DNA of 40,245 nucleotides from Verrucomicrobiota bacterium (GCA_025363535.1 JANYDP010000304.1:1-40245); one strand, 5' to 3'. Numbered from the stretch's first letter, positions 31,838-39,842 are shown. Translations and numbers: made by a program. The notes: generated by a model not told the origin, from the sequence alone.

Positions 31838-32602
31838 ATGACCATCAAAGGAACAGTAGTATTGACCATGACGGCATTGACCGCCTTGACTGCGGCGACT
31901 TCCGCGAACGCCCAAGCCGCCACACCGGCACCGCCCGACACCAGTTGGAAAAGCAGCGCCGCTGCTGGATTGACCCTCACCCGGGGCAACAGCGATACCT
32001 TGCTGGCCACCCTCGGCGCGACCACCGGCAAGAAATGGGACGCGAATGAAGTCAGCCTCGGCATTGACGGCAGCTACGGCAAATCCAAAATCGCCGGCAA
32101 CAATCAGACCACTGCCGGATCTGCGCACGCTTTTATGCAATACAACCGGCTCTTCAATGAGCGCCTCTACGGCTACCTCCGCCTGGAAGGGTTGCATGAC
32201 GCGGTGGCCAAAATTAATTACCGGATCACCCTCTCACCGGGTCTTGGCTACTACTTCATCAAGCAGAAAAAAACCGACCTCAGCGCGGAATTCGGTCCAG
32301 GCTTTGTGTTTGAGAAACTGGGCGGCATAAACAAAAGCTTCGTCACGCTGCGGTTGGGCGAGACGTTTCACCATGAGCTGAGCGACCGCGCCCGTATCTG
32401 GGAACACGCGGACATCATGCCGCAGGTGGACAAGTTCAGCAATTACATCGTCACTGCCGAAGCCGGCATCGAGGCGGACATCACCGCAGACAAGCGGCTG
32501 TCGCTCCGTGCAGTTGTGCAGGATACGTTCAACAGCATTCCCGCATTGGGACAGAAAAAGAACGACTTCACGCTCATCACTGGCATTGCTTACAAGTTCT
32601 AA
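31838..32602 (+). CDS. DUF481 (YdiY-like) outer membrane beta-barrel protein
   Basis: The 254-aa protein starts MTIKGTVVLTMTALTALTAA and a signal peptide ends near ANA-QA. The remainder is a DUF481 family barrel: AAAGLTLTRGNSDTLLATLG (the T.GNS/T..... signature), then alternating strands KWDANEVSLGIDGSYGKSK, FMQYNRLFNERLYGYLRLEG and a C-terminal ITGIAYKF ending with aromatic Phe as in outer membrane proteins. E. coli YdiY is salt/acid-responsive; no role is proven. ATG 31838 is used, with no Shine-Dalgarno because the leader is a CA repeat. An intrinsic terminator follows. Confidence 0.85.
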   Translation: MTIKGTVVLTMTALTALTAATSANAQAATPAPPDTSWKSSAAAGLTLTRGNSDTLLATLGATTGKKWDANEVSLGIDGSYGKSKIAGNNQTTAGSAHAFMQYNRLFNERLYGYLRLEGLHDAVAKINYRITLSPGLGYYFIKQKKTDLSAEFGPGFVFEKLGGINKSFVTLRLGETFHHELSDRARIWEHADIMPQVDKFSNYIVTAEAGIEADITADKRLSLRAVVQDTFNSIPALGQKKNDFTLITGIAYKF

Positions 32603-32616
32603 TAGAAATTCAACTC

Positions 32617-32650
32617 GCGGGACTGCCAGGTGGCAGTCCCGCTGGCTTTT
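32617..32650 (+). terminator. Intrinsic terminator after the DUF481 gene
   Basis: GCGGGACTGCCA (32617-32628) and TGGCAGTCCCGC (32631-32642) form a perfect 12-bp stem with a GG loop, then TGGCTTTT. It separates the lipoprotein-DUF481 pair from the 767-aa protein gene. Confidence 0.85.
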
Positions 32651-32703
32651 ACGATCAGCCCTGACTACTTTCAGACGGTACACGCAGACAACCAGACCGA
32701 CTT

Positions 32704-35007
32704 ATGACCAATTCCAAATCCACCTACAACTGGCGCTTTTTCCGCGCCGGCGGCTTCGATCAAGTCAAACTTGAAACCGGCGCCGACCTCATGAACCTCG
32801 ACCAGCTCGACCAGAAGTTGTGGGTGGCGCTGGCTTGCCCCATCACGGGCGTCGAATTTGACAAGACCACGCTCGCCTTGATTGACTCGGATAAGGATGG
32901 GCGCGTGCGCGTGCCGGAACTCATTACCGCCGCCAAATGGGCTGGGGGTCTGATGAAAAACCCGGACGACCTGCTCAAGGGCAGCCCGACCCTGAAGCCA
33001 GCCGCCATCAATGACGCCACGCCGGAAGGCAAATTGATCGCCAGTTTTGCCCGGCAGGTTCTGGGCAAGTCCGACACGGCGGAAGTTACCTTTGAGGAAG
33101 CCGCCAGCGCCGCGCAGACTTTTGCGGCCAAGCCTTTCAACGGCGACGGCATCGTGCCCGCAGATTCCGCGAGCGATGACGCCACCAAAGCGGTCATCGC
33201 TGACATCATCAACTGTGTCGGGGCCGACACGGATGCCAGCGGCAAGCCCGGTGTGGGCCAGGCCAGGGTGGATCAATTTTTTGCCGCCGCCACCGCTTAC
33301 TCGGACTGGTGGAAAAAAGCGGAAGGTGACGCATCGGTGCTGCCGCTGGGGTTGAACACCGAAGTCGCCGCCGCCGCCGTGAAGGCCGTGAAGTCCAAAG
33401 TGGACGATTACTTTGCGCGCGGCCGGCTTGCGGCTTTTGATCCACGTTCGGTGAATGCGCTGAACCGCGACGAGAAGGAATACGCCGCGTTGGGAGCGAA
33501 AGATCTCACGAGCAGTCATGCGGACATCGCCAGCCTGCCGCTGGCGCAAGTCGGGGCCACGACGCCGCTGCCGCTGACGCAGGGCATCAATCCGGCCTGG
33601 GCCGGTGCGATCGCTGCGTTGCAGACTCATGCCATCATCCCGCTGCTCGGTGCGCGGACCGTGTTGACCGAGGCGGATTGGAACGCGCTGGTCGGCAAGC
33701 TCGCCGCCTTCGATGCGTGGAACGCCGGCAAGACCGGTGGCGTGATTGAAAAAATCGGCGTGACGAGGGCGTGTGAAATCCTCGCGAGCAAGGCTCAGGA
33801 GACACTGACCGTGCTGATCGCCAAGGACAAGGCCGAGGAAGGCAATTCCGTCGCCGTCATCGGCCTGCACCGCCTGATCCATTATCATCGCGACCTGGCC
33901 AGCCTCTGCCGCAACTTCGTCAACTTCGCCGATTTCTATGGCCGCAAGGACAAGGCCATTTTCCAGGCGGGCACGCTGTATCTCGATCAGCGCAGTTGCA
34001 ATTTGTGCCTCACCGTGGATGACGCCGGCAAGCACGCCGCGATGGCGGGCATGGCGGGCACCTATCTCGCGTATTGCGATTGCGCGCGCAAGGGCAGCGG
34101 CGAGAAGTTGTCCATCGTCGCCGCGTTCACCGGCGGCGATTCGGATAATCTCATGGTCGGGCGCAACGGAATTTTCTACGACCGCAAAGGCCGCGATTGG
34201 GACGCCACGATCACCAAGATCGTGGACAACCCGATCAGCATCCGTCAGGCCTTTTGGTCGCCCTATAAAAAATTGGTCCGCATGATCGAAGAGCGCGCCG
34301 CCAAACAAGCCGCCGCTGCCGATGCCAACTCCAACGCGCAATTGACTGCCGTTGCCAATGCGCCCATCGCTCCGGCTGGCACGCCGGCTCCCGCTGCGCC
34401 GGCAAAGTCGGCGCTTGACCCAAGTGTCATCGCGCTGATCAGCCTGGCCTTGGGCAGCTTGGCGGCGGCATTTGCCGGCATCCTGGGTTTCCTTGGGAAA
34501 TTTGAAGCGTGGCAGGTTCCGCTGGTTGTCCTCGGCATCATGCTGGTGATTTCTGCGCCGTCCATGGCCATCGCGTGGCTCAAGTTGCGCAAGCGCAACC
34601 TCGGCCCGATCCTCGACGCCAACGGCTGGGCGGTGAATGCCAAAGCCAAGATGAACGTGCCGTTCGGCGGCGCGCTTACCAGTGTGGCGGCGTTACCGCC
34701 GGGGGCGACCTTCGGTGCGGCGGATGAATTTGCCGAGAAACCTGCGGTCTGGCCCAAGCTCCTGCTCGTTGCGTTTGTTGTCTGGTTCATCTGGGCGTTT
34801 CTGAATGATAGCCAAGGCAGGCTCAACGGTTGGACTCATGGCAAATATGGCAGCGAGCCTTCAAAGGAAGTCTCGGAACAGCGCGCCGCCTCCGCCAAAA
34901 ATAAGGCCGATAAAGATAAGGCCAAAGCCGACGCCGATGCTGCTGCTGCCGTCAACGCTGCACCGCCTACGGTTGTCACGGCAACCAACGCCGTCCCGGC
35001 CAAATAG
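32704..35007 (+). CDS. Large EF-hand-containing membrane protein of unknown function
   Basis: The 767-aa protein starts without signal peptide (MTNSKSTYNWRFFRAGGFDQ). Residues 61-72 form a textbook EF-hand loop, DSDKDGRVRVPE, in a segment LWVALACPITGVEFDKTTLA..LIDSDKDG. Two close cysteine pairs (RSCNLCL and YCDCAR, about 437-465) could bind metal. A Pro/Ala linker leads to two membrane helices at about 569-600 and 602-628 and a third at about 684-699; the tail is Lys/Ala-rich. I recall similar long proteins in Verrucomicrobia and Bacteroidetes but know of no function. A calcium-sensing envelope or metal-handling role is only a guess. Confidence 0.7.
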   Translation: MTNSKSTYNWRFFRAGGFDQVKLETGADLMNLDQLDQKLWVALACPITGVEFDKTTLALIDSDKDGRVRVPELITAAKWAGGLMKNPDDLLKGSPTLKPAAINDATPEGKLIASFARQVLGKSDTAEVTFEEAASAAQTFAAKPFNGDGIVPADSASDDATKAVIADIINCVGADTDASGKPGVGQARVDQFFAAATAYSDWWKKAEGDASVLPLGLNTEVAAAAVKAVKSKVDDYFARGRLAAFDPRSVNALNRDEKEYAALGAKDLTSSHADIASLPLAQVGATTPLPLTQGINPAWAGAIAALQTHAIIPLLGARTVLTEADWNALVGKLAAFDAWNAGKTGGVIEKIGVTRACEILASKAQETLTVLIAKDKAEEGNSVAVIGLHRLIHYHRDLASLCRNFVNFADFYGRKDKAIFQAGTLYLDQRSCNLCLTVDDAGKHAAMAGMAGTYLAYCDCARKGSGEKLSIVAAFTGGDSDNLMVGRNGIFYDRKGRDWDATITKIVDNPISIRQAFWSPYKKLVRMIEERAAKQAAAADANSNAQLTAVANAPIAPAGTPAPAAPAKSALDPSVIALISLALGSLAAAFAGILGFLGKFEAWQVPLVVLGIMLVISAPSMAIAWLKLRKRNLGPILDANGWAVNAKAKMNVPFGGALTSVAALPPGATFGAADEFAEKPAVWPKLLLVAFVVWFIWAFLNDSQGRLNGWTHGKYGSEPSKEVSEQRAASAKNKADKDKAKADADAAAAVNAAPPTVVTATNAVPAK

Positions 35008-35022
35008 TCTTGCCAAAGATTC

Positions 35023-35055
35023 AAGCCCGGGCGTTCGCGTCCGGGCTTTTTATTT
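35023..35055 (+). terminator. Intrinsic terminator after the EF-hand protein gene
   Basis: AAGCCCGGGCG (35023-35033), loop TTCG, then CGTCCGGGCTT (35038-35048, one G-U) and TTTATTTT. It lies 16 bp after the stop codon. Confidence 0.85.
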
Positions 35056-35154
35056 TCCGGCGCTGGCCTTGCCTCGATTTGGTGGACCGGCAGTGAATGC
35101 AGGAGGCACGGGTGATTATTAGCGTCAGAATCCTTCCTGGCTCTCCGTCGGCGA

Positions 35155-35187
35155 CCGCCGTTTTTTATCCGGCGGCTTTTTTTATTT
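35155..35187 (+). terminator. Second terminator-like hairpin before gspF
   Basis: CCGCCG (35155-35160), a 9-base loop and CGGCGG (35170-35175) precede CTTTTTTTATTT. The stem is short. No gene was found between the two terminators, so it may insulate the gsp operon. Confidence 0.5.
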
Positions 35188-35258
35188 CTTTGTCGGCGGC
35201 CTTGTTTGATGATGGCGGCGTGCAACTTTTAGGCTGCACAGGTTTTGGATAACACGTT

Positions 35259-36545
35259 ATGCCGTCATTCTCGTACAAAGCACGCCGCCGTTCCGGTGAA
35301 ATGGTAGAAGGAATTTTGGAAGTGGCCGACCGACCGGCGGCGTTGGTGCAGATCGAGCGGCTGGGGCTGTTTCCAGTGGCCGTGGAGGCGGTCAAAGCGG
35401 GTGCGGCAGCGTCTGCGGCCACGCCCGGTACGGCGCGGACCAAGGTGGATTTCATGGCAATGTTGCCGCCGTCGTTTCGCCAGGCGATGACCAAGCAGCG
35501 GAAACCGAAACTGCAGGAACTGGCCACCTTCACGCAGCAGATGGCGAACTTGCTGAAGTCGGGGATGCCGCTGACGGTGGCGTTGCAGAGCATGACGCAT
35601 CTGGAGTCGAAGGGCATTCCGTCAAATGTGGCGAAAGATTTGCGGCAGGAAGTGATGGAGGGGCGCGGACTCTCGGACGCGATGGCGAAGCAGCCGGTGA
35701 TTTTTTCCGATCTCTACGTGAACATGGTGAAGGCGGGGGAACAATCCGGCGCGCTGGTGGTGGTATTGCGGCGCATGGCCACGCATTTCCAGCAGTTCGC
35801 GGAAGTGCAGTCCAAGTTTACAGCGGCGTTGATTTATCCGGCGCTGGTGATCTCGGTGGGCTTTCTCCTGATTTTATTTTTCATTTATTTCATGCTGCCC
35901 CGATTCATCGAGATGTTCACCGGCTTCGGCGTGGAGCTGCCGCTGCCCACGCGTATTTTGATGGGGATCAGCAACGTGTTCCAAAATTTCTGGTGGCTGC
36001 TGATTCTCATCGCGGTGGCGGTGGTGATCTTGTTCAAGCGTTTCAAGGCGAGCGAAAACGGTCAGCGGAAGCTCGACGAATGGAAGATGAAAGCCCCCAT
36101 TGTCGGCAAGGTGGTGAAAATAAATTTGTTCGGCCAGTTTGCGCGGGTGCTGTCCACGCTGCTGGAAAACGGCGTGCCGGTGTTGACGGCGTTGAAGATC
36201 ACGGAGCAGGTCATGCCCAACCACATCATCAAAGAGGCCGTGGCCAAGGCGCGCGCAGACGTGACGGATGGCAAGACGCTGGCGCAGCCGCTGGCGCGCA
36301 GCAAGGTGTTCCCGCAATTGATGGTGGATCTGGTGAAGATCGGCGAGGACACGGGCGATGTGCCGGGCGCGCTGGCGAATCTGGCGGACACGTACGAGAG
36401 CGAGCTGCAAATCTCGCTGCGCGTGATGACGAGTTTGATCGAGCCAGCGCTGATCATCGTGATGGCGCTGATGGTGGGCTTTTTGCTGGTCAGCGTGCTG
36501 ATGCCAATGTTCAAGCTGATTTCCAGCATCAACGCGACGAAATGA
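35259..36545 (+). CDS. gspF: Type II secretion system inner membrane platform protein GspF
   Basis: GspF (428 aa) is the polytopic platform protein of T2SS or type IV pili. It opens MPSFSYKARRRSGEMVEGIL with the FSYKA...G...G motif, has two repeated T2SSF cytoplasmic domains (ATFTQQMANLLKSGMPLTVA; ARVLSTLLENGVPVLTALKI) and three membrane helices (near residues 205-225, 250-270 and 400-420). EAVAKARADVTDGKTLAQPL and LVKIGEDTGDVPGALANLAD are standard. A Pro/Ala insert at about 45-70 is unusual. It heads gspF-H-I-J-K; gspE, gspD and gspG are not in this window. Its TGA overlaps the gspH ATG. Confidence 0.94.
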   Translation: MPSFSYKARRRSGEMVEGILEVADRPAALVQIERLGLFPVAVEAVKAGAAASAATPGTARTKVDFMAMLPPSFRQAMTKQRKPKLQELATFTQQMANLLKSGMPLTVALQSMTHLESKGIPSNVAKDLRQEVMEGRGLSDAMAKQPVIFSDLYVNMVKAGEQSGALVVVLRRMATHFQQFAEVQSKFTAALIYPALVISVGFLLILFFIYFMLPRFIEMFTGFGVELPLPTRILMGISNVFQNFWWLLILIAVAVVILFKRFKASENGQRKLDEWKMKAPIVGKVVKINLFGQFARVLSTLLENGVPVLTALKITEQVMPNHIIKEAVAKARADVTDGKTLAQPLARSKVFPQLMVDLVKIGEDTGDVPGALANLADTYESELQISLRVMTSLIEPALIIVMALMVGFLLVSVLMPMFKLISSINATK

Positions 36546-37141
36546 TGAAGGCGCGAATGGCGAATGGCGAATGGCGAATGCCGACGAGGAGCGTCGTCGG
36601 ACGCGAAGGCAATTCGTCATTCGAAATTCGTCATTCGAAATTCACCCGGGCTTTCACGCTCATCGAACTCATGGTGGTGGTCGGCATCATCGGACTGATC
36701 CTGGCGATGGGCGCGCCGACGCTGCTGAAGTTTTTTCACAAGGAAGGTTTTCGCAAATCGGTCAGCGACACGCTGGAAGCGTGCAGCACGGCGCGGGCGC
36801 GGGCGATTCTGAGCCAGACGACGGTGGAGCTGATGTTTCATCCGGTGCAAAAGCGGTGCGAGGTGTCCGGCGGGCCGGGCGGTGGCTGGGGTGGCTGGGC
36901 GGCCACGGCGTCGTTCGGGGACAGCGTGATGATCGAAATGCTGGACGTGAATTTGATAGAACGCAAAAGCGACGAGACGGCCGGAGTGCGCTTTTTCCCC
37001 AATGGTACCAGCGATGAAATGACTTTGCTCCTGCGCTCAGATCAGAACAAACAATGCGGCATCACCCTGGAGATCACGACGGGGCTGGCAACTTTTCTCA
37101 ACGAGGAAGGTGTGCAAAAATTGATCGCTGGAAAACTATGA
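36542..37141 (+). CDS. gspH: T2SS pseudopilin GspH with repeat-encoded leader
   Basis: The 199-aa product contains the pseudopilin N-helix FTRA-FTLIELMVVVGIIGLI; prepilin peptidase cleavage would fall between Ala and Phe, with Glu at +5. A GspH body follows (SVSDTLEACSTARARAILSQ, TTVELMFHPVQKR). All in-frame starts (36542, 36545, 36557, 36578) lie before or inside the left repeat arm, so the leader includes at least 25 residues. Heptamer repeats at 36612-36643 encode NSSFEIRHSKFT just before the cleavage site. Leaders of 6-20 residues are usual. The start at 36542 overlaps the gspF stop; the gspI ATG overlaps its stop. Confidence 0.85.
   Translation: MMKARMANGEWRMPTRSVVGREGNSSFEIRHSKFTRAFTLIELMVVVGIIGLILAMGAPTLLKFFHKEGFRKSVSDTLEACSTARARAILSQTTVELMFHPVQKRCEVSGGPGGGWGGWAATASFGDSVMIEMLDVNLIERKSDETAGVRFFPNGTSDEMTLLLRSDQNKQCGITLEITTGLATFLNEEGVQKLIAGKL
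36553..36643. repeat. Heptamer-based opposed repeat at the start of gspH (element D)
   Basis: The left arm is four perfect tandem GCGAATG units (36553-36580). The right arm (36612-36643) is ATTCGTC, ATTCGAA, ATTCGTC, ATTCGAA, ATTC. Arms are separated by 31 bp and partly complementary (CGAATG with CATTCG). The right arm lies inside the gspH coding sequence in frame. Confidence 0.85.
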
Positions 37142-37557
37142 ACCGGCGCGTTGCTCAGGTCGGCCGGTCGCGCCAGGCGTTCACGCTTCTGGAAGTGATG
37201 ATCGCCTCCGGGATATTGTTTTTGTGCCTGTTCGCGATCCTGCAACTGCTTTCGACGGCGCTCCGGAACGCGCGGGTGTTGCAGCGCTCGACGGTGGATG
37301 CAGGGATGCTGGCGGCGGAACTTTCCTTGACCAACAAACTTTACGAAGGCCCGGTGCCGAAGGATTTGGGAGGGTTCGACAAGTTGTATCCCGATTTTCG
37401 TTACGAGGGAGAAATCAAGGAGGTCGGAACCAATGGGCTGTTTCAAGTGGACTACGTTGTTTTCAGCCGGAGGGGAGACCATGGCAAAGAATCGAGCCTG
37501 AGCATCCTGCTGTTCAAGCCCGAGTCGCCGCGGCAGGGAGGACTGATCAGGCCGTAA
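37138..37557 (+). CDS. gspI: T2SS pseudopilin GspI
   Basis: The 139-aa minor pseudopilin starts MNRRVAQVGRSRQA with cleavage before FTLLEVMIASGILFLCLFAI, i.e. Ala at -1 and Glu at +5. Length and the short body (LRNARVLQRSTVDAGMLAAE, DYVVFSRRGDHG) fit GspI/V. The ATG at 37138 overlaps the gspH stop by four bases. It would help initiate the pseudopilus with GspH, J and K. No Shine-Dalgarno is seen, consistent with coupling. Confidence 0.85.
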   Translation: MNRRVAQVGRSRQAFTLLEVMIASGILFLCLFAILQLLSTALRNARVLQRSTVDAGMLAAELSLTNKLYEGPVPKDLGGFDKLYPDFRYEGEIKEVGTNGLFQVDYVVFSRRGDHGKESSLSILLFKPESPRQGGLIRP

Positions 37558-37558
37558 T

Positions 37559-38338
37559 ATGAAGATGCCCAAACACGACGTGCGCGCGGCCTTCACGCTG
37601 CTGGAAATCATGGTGGCGCTGGCGTTGTTTGCACTGGTGGGGGCGGCGATTTATTCGAGCTGGTTTGCGGTGCTGCGCGGGTCCCAGGTGGGGCTAGCCT
37701 CGGCGGCGAAGGTGCAGCGGGCGCGTATCGCCATGCAAATCATCGAGGACGCGTTGTGCTCGACGCGTTCGTTTGATGCGGATGGAACGAATTATTATTT
37801 TTACGGGCTGAATGGAGCCAACGCGCAGTTGAGTTTTGTGTCCAAGCTGCCGGCGTCCTTTCCGCGCAGTGGAAAATTTGGCGACCTTGATGTGCGCCGG
37901 GTGGAGTTTGCGCTGGTGGAGGGGCCCGATTCGAGCAAACAACTGGTGTTGCGGCAGCGGCCGATGTTGATGGAGCTGCCCAAGGACGAAAATTTTCATC
38001 CCGTCGTGATCGCCAAAGATGTCAAAAAATTCGCGCTGGAATTTTGGGATCTGCATCCGCCCAAAAACACGATCAACAACAATGCGTCGGACGTGGTGGA
38101 TTGGATTAAAGATTGGGACGAGGAGCGGACCAACCGCTTGCCGGCCATGGTCAAAATCGTGTTGCAGTTCAAGGGCGACGACTTCGGCCAGACGCCGCGG
38201 GAAAACGTCAAAGTGGTCGGCCTGCCGTCGCAGGCGGTGGCGGCGAGTTGGCAAAGAACTCGAGGTGGACAGCCGGGTGGTCCAGGTCGCCCCGGTGGCC
38301 CTGGGGCGCCGATCTCGCTTCCTGGGCGCGCGCCTTAG
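37559..38338 (+). CDS. gspJ: T2SS pseudopilin GspJ with Gly-Pro-rich tail
   Basis: The 259-aa protein starts MKMPKHDVRAA followed by FTLLEIMVALALFALVGAAI, again with Ala at -1 and Glu at +5. The middle (AKVQRARIAMQIIEDALCST, GDLDVRRVEFALVEG, FALEFWDLHPPKN) fits minor pseudopilin J, which caps the pseudopilus with I and K. The last 25 residues are collagen-like, GGQPGGPGRPGGPGAP, which is not typical of GspJ. The ATG follows the gspI stop by one base. Confidence 0.82.
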   Translation: MKMPKHDVRAAFTLLEIMVALALFALVGAAIYSSWFAVLRGSQVGLASAAKVQRARIAMQIIEDALCSTRSFDADGTNYYFYGLNGANAQLSFVSKLPASFPRSGKFGDLDVRRVEFALVEGPDSSKQLVLRQRPMLMELPKDENFHPVVIAKDVKKFALEFWDLHPPKNTINNNASDVVDWIKDWDEERTNRLPAMVKIVLQFKGDDFGQTPRENVKVVGLPSQAVAASWQRTRGGQPGGPGRPGGPGAPISLPGRAP

Positions 38339-38355
38339 GACATGAAGGCTGCGAA

Positions 38356-39393
38356 ATGACAATGGGAATGCACATAAAATCATCCAAGAGCGGCATGGCG
38401 TTGATCATGGTCATGGTTGCCATTTTTGCCCTGTCGGTTTTGGTGGGGGCTTTTGCGTATGCGATGAAAGTGGAAACCAAACTGGGCCAGACCGCCAACA
38501 ACGGGGAAAAATTAATCTGGCTGGGGCGTTCCGGAGTGGAACAAGCGAAGGCGATTTTGGCGCAGGGTAATTGCCGGTACGAGGCGTTGAATCAAAAGTG
38601 GGCCGGGGGGACGGGATCAGAGTGTGAAACCAACGGTGCTTTTACGGATTTGCCAATGGAGAATGTCCGGCTCGGCGACGGAACTTTTTCCATCAAAATC
38701 ACCGACCTGGAGCGGAAGATAAACATCAATAATGCGCCGGAAACGTTGCTGAGGAATGCGATTGATTCGCTTGGGCTGAGTCAGGGCGAGGCGGGGATGG
38801 TTCAAGATGGAATTCTGGATTGGATGGATGCGAATCCAAATTCAAATGTTAAACATCCCAACGGGGCGAAGACCGATTATTACCAAAGCCTAGAGCCGCC
38901 GTACATCGCGAAGAATGGGCCGATTGATGACATCTCAGAGCTGTTGATGATTCGCGGCGTCACCCAGGATATTTACTGGGGCCCGGCCTCTACGAATCAT
39001 TCAGCAGCCTATTTTCAACAGCCGAGCCGATCTGGCAGAGTTGGACAGCAACCGGTCTATTCAGCGGGATTGGAAGATATTTTTACGACAATGGGCGGGT
39101 CGGTGAATGTGAACACGGCGACGAGAGAGGTGCTCTTGGGAATTCCTGGAATAAACGAAACCATCGCCGATCAAATCATTCAAAACCGGAATGAAGCCCC
39201 GTTCGAAAACATCGGCTACGTCATCACCAGCTCCGGTGCGCCGTCCAATATTTCCCAATATTGCGGGGTAAACAGTCAGACATTTGAGGTGCAAGTCAGT
39301 GCGGAAGTGGGCGGAACGCGGAGGACCTTTTACGCAATTGTCGGCCGGGTGCCGCCAAGGAATTTGAAAGTCCTGAGCTTTTATTGGAGGTAA
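38356..39393 (+). CDS. gspK: T2SS pseudopilin GspK
   Basis: The 345-aa protein starts MTMGMHIKSSKSG followed by MALIMVMVAIFALSVLVGAF. Cleavage after Gly and absence of Glu at +5 are features of GspK. The large body has helix-hairpin-helix-like segments typical of T2SSK: DLERKININNAPETLLRNAI, DWMDANPNS, IDDISELLMIRGVT, and GSVNVNTATREVLLGIPGIN then ETIADQIIQNR. It sits at the tip of the pseudopilus in known systems. The ATG at 38356 is 17 bp after gspJ; the frame is open further upstream inside gspJ but lacks a signal there. The rRNA leader follows. Confidence 0.88.
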   Translation: MTMGMHIKSSKSGMALIMVMVAIFALSVLVGAFAYAMKVETKLGQTANNGEKLIWLGRSGVEQAKAILAQGNCRYEALNQKWAGGTGSECETNGAFTDLPMENVRLGDGTFSIKITDLERKININNAPETLLRNAIDSLGLSQGEAGMVQDGILDWMDANPNSNVKHPNGAKTDYYQSLEPPYIAKNGPIDDISELLMIRGVTQDIYWGPASTNHSAAYFQQPSRSGRVGQQPVYSAGLEDIFTTMGGSVNVNTATREVLLGIPGINETIADQIIQNRNEAPFENIGYVITSSGAPSNISQYCGVNSQTFEVQVSAEVGGTRRTFYAIVGRVPPRNLKVLSFYWR

Positions 39394-39469
39394 ATTTTCG
39401 CGCGGCGGAAATTATTTTTTTGAGGGAAATGCCTACACTTGGTTAAAAGCGTCGTATTTCCTAAGAAAT

Positions 39470-39540
39470 AACTAAAAAAAACCAATCAAAAAAATTTCAA
39501 AAAAGGCTTGCGCGGTTTTAAGACTACGATAGTCTTACCA
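39470..39540 (+). promoter_or_regulatory. rRNA promoter with upstream A-tracts
   Basis: A-tracts near 39472-39480, 39488-39494 and 39499-39504 recur at roughly helical spacing, as in UP elements or bent DNA. TTGCGC (39508-39513) could be a -35, with TAGTCT (39530-39535, 16 bp away) or TACGAT (39525-39530) as -10. The exact hexamers are uncertain. Confidence 0.45.
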
Positions 39541-39711
39541 AGTTGTTACGACGCAACCCGAACAAAAGGTTGTCGTCAAAGCGGTGAAAAGCTTCACCGC
39601 AGTTCTAACGAAGCTCTGAGAGGCCGAGTGGAAAAGAGAAACCGGCTCTCGGATTTTTTGTCCCCTGAATGGGGAGCTAGTTGGAAAAAGATTTTGGGTT
39701 AAGTGACCCGC

Positions 39712-39724
39712 TGCTCATTGAAAA
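39712..39724 (+). promoter_or_regulatory. boxA-like antitermination site
   Basis: TGCTCATTGAAAA resembles the boxA consensus TGCTCTTTAACA of rRNA leaders, where NusB/S10 bind. It lies about 120 bp before 16S and after the terminator-like stem at 39616-39658. Confidence 0.6.
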
Positions 39725-39842
39725 TTGAATTGTGCGATAAGTTAGAGCCCCTTCAAGCACAACTAGTTAGTGGTTGTATTTGAAGAGTTTTAAAATTGTA
39801 ATTCGTCCGACTAATCATCGGACAGGAATTAAACTAACGTTT

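Larger units (their letters stand above)
39394..39842 (+). other. rRNA operon promoter region and 16S leader
   Basis: The 449 bp before 16S hold no gene. An AT-rich block (39401-39504) is followed by the promoter zone and a structured leader: GCGGTGAA (39581-39588) pairs with TTCACCGC (39593-39600); CTGAGAG (39616-39622) pairs with CTCTCGG (39646-39652), followed by ATTTTTTG, a terminator-like stem; CTTCAA..ACAAC pairs with GTTGT..TTGAAG (39751-39785); GTCCGA pairs with TCGGAC (39805-39823). The last two may be part of the RNase III processing region. The terminator-like stem suggests a need for antitermination. Confidence 0.6.

Noticed and set aside
32671..34341. 556-codon minus-strand frame opposite the EF-hand protein
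   Set aside because: No family; the plus frame has an EF-hand loop and membrane helices.
36553..36643. CRISPR-like array
   Set aside because: Units are 7 bp and contiguous, without spacers or cas genes.
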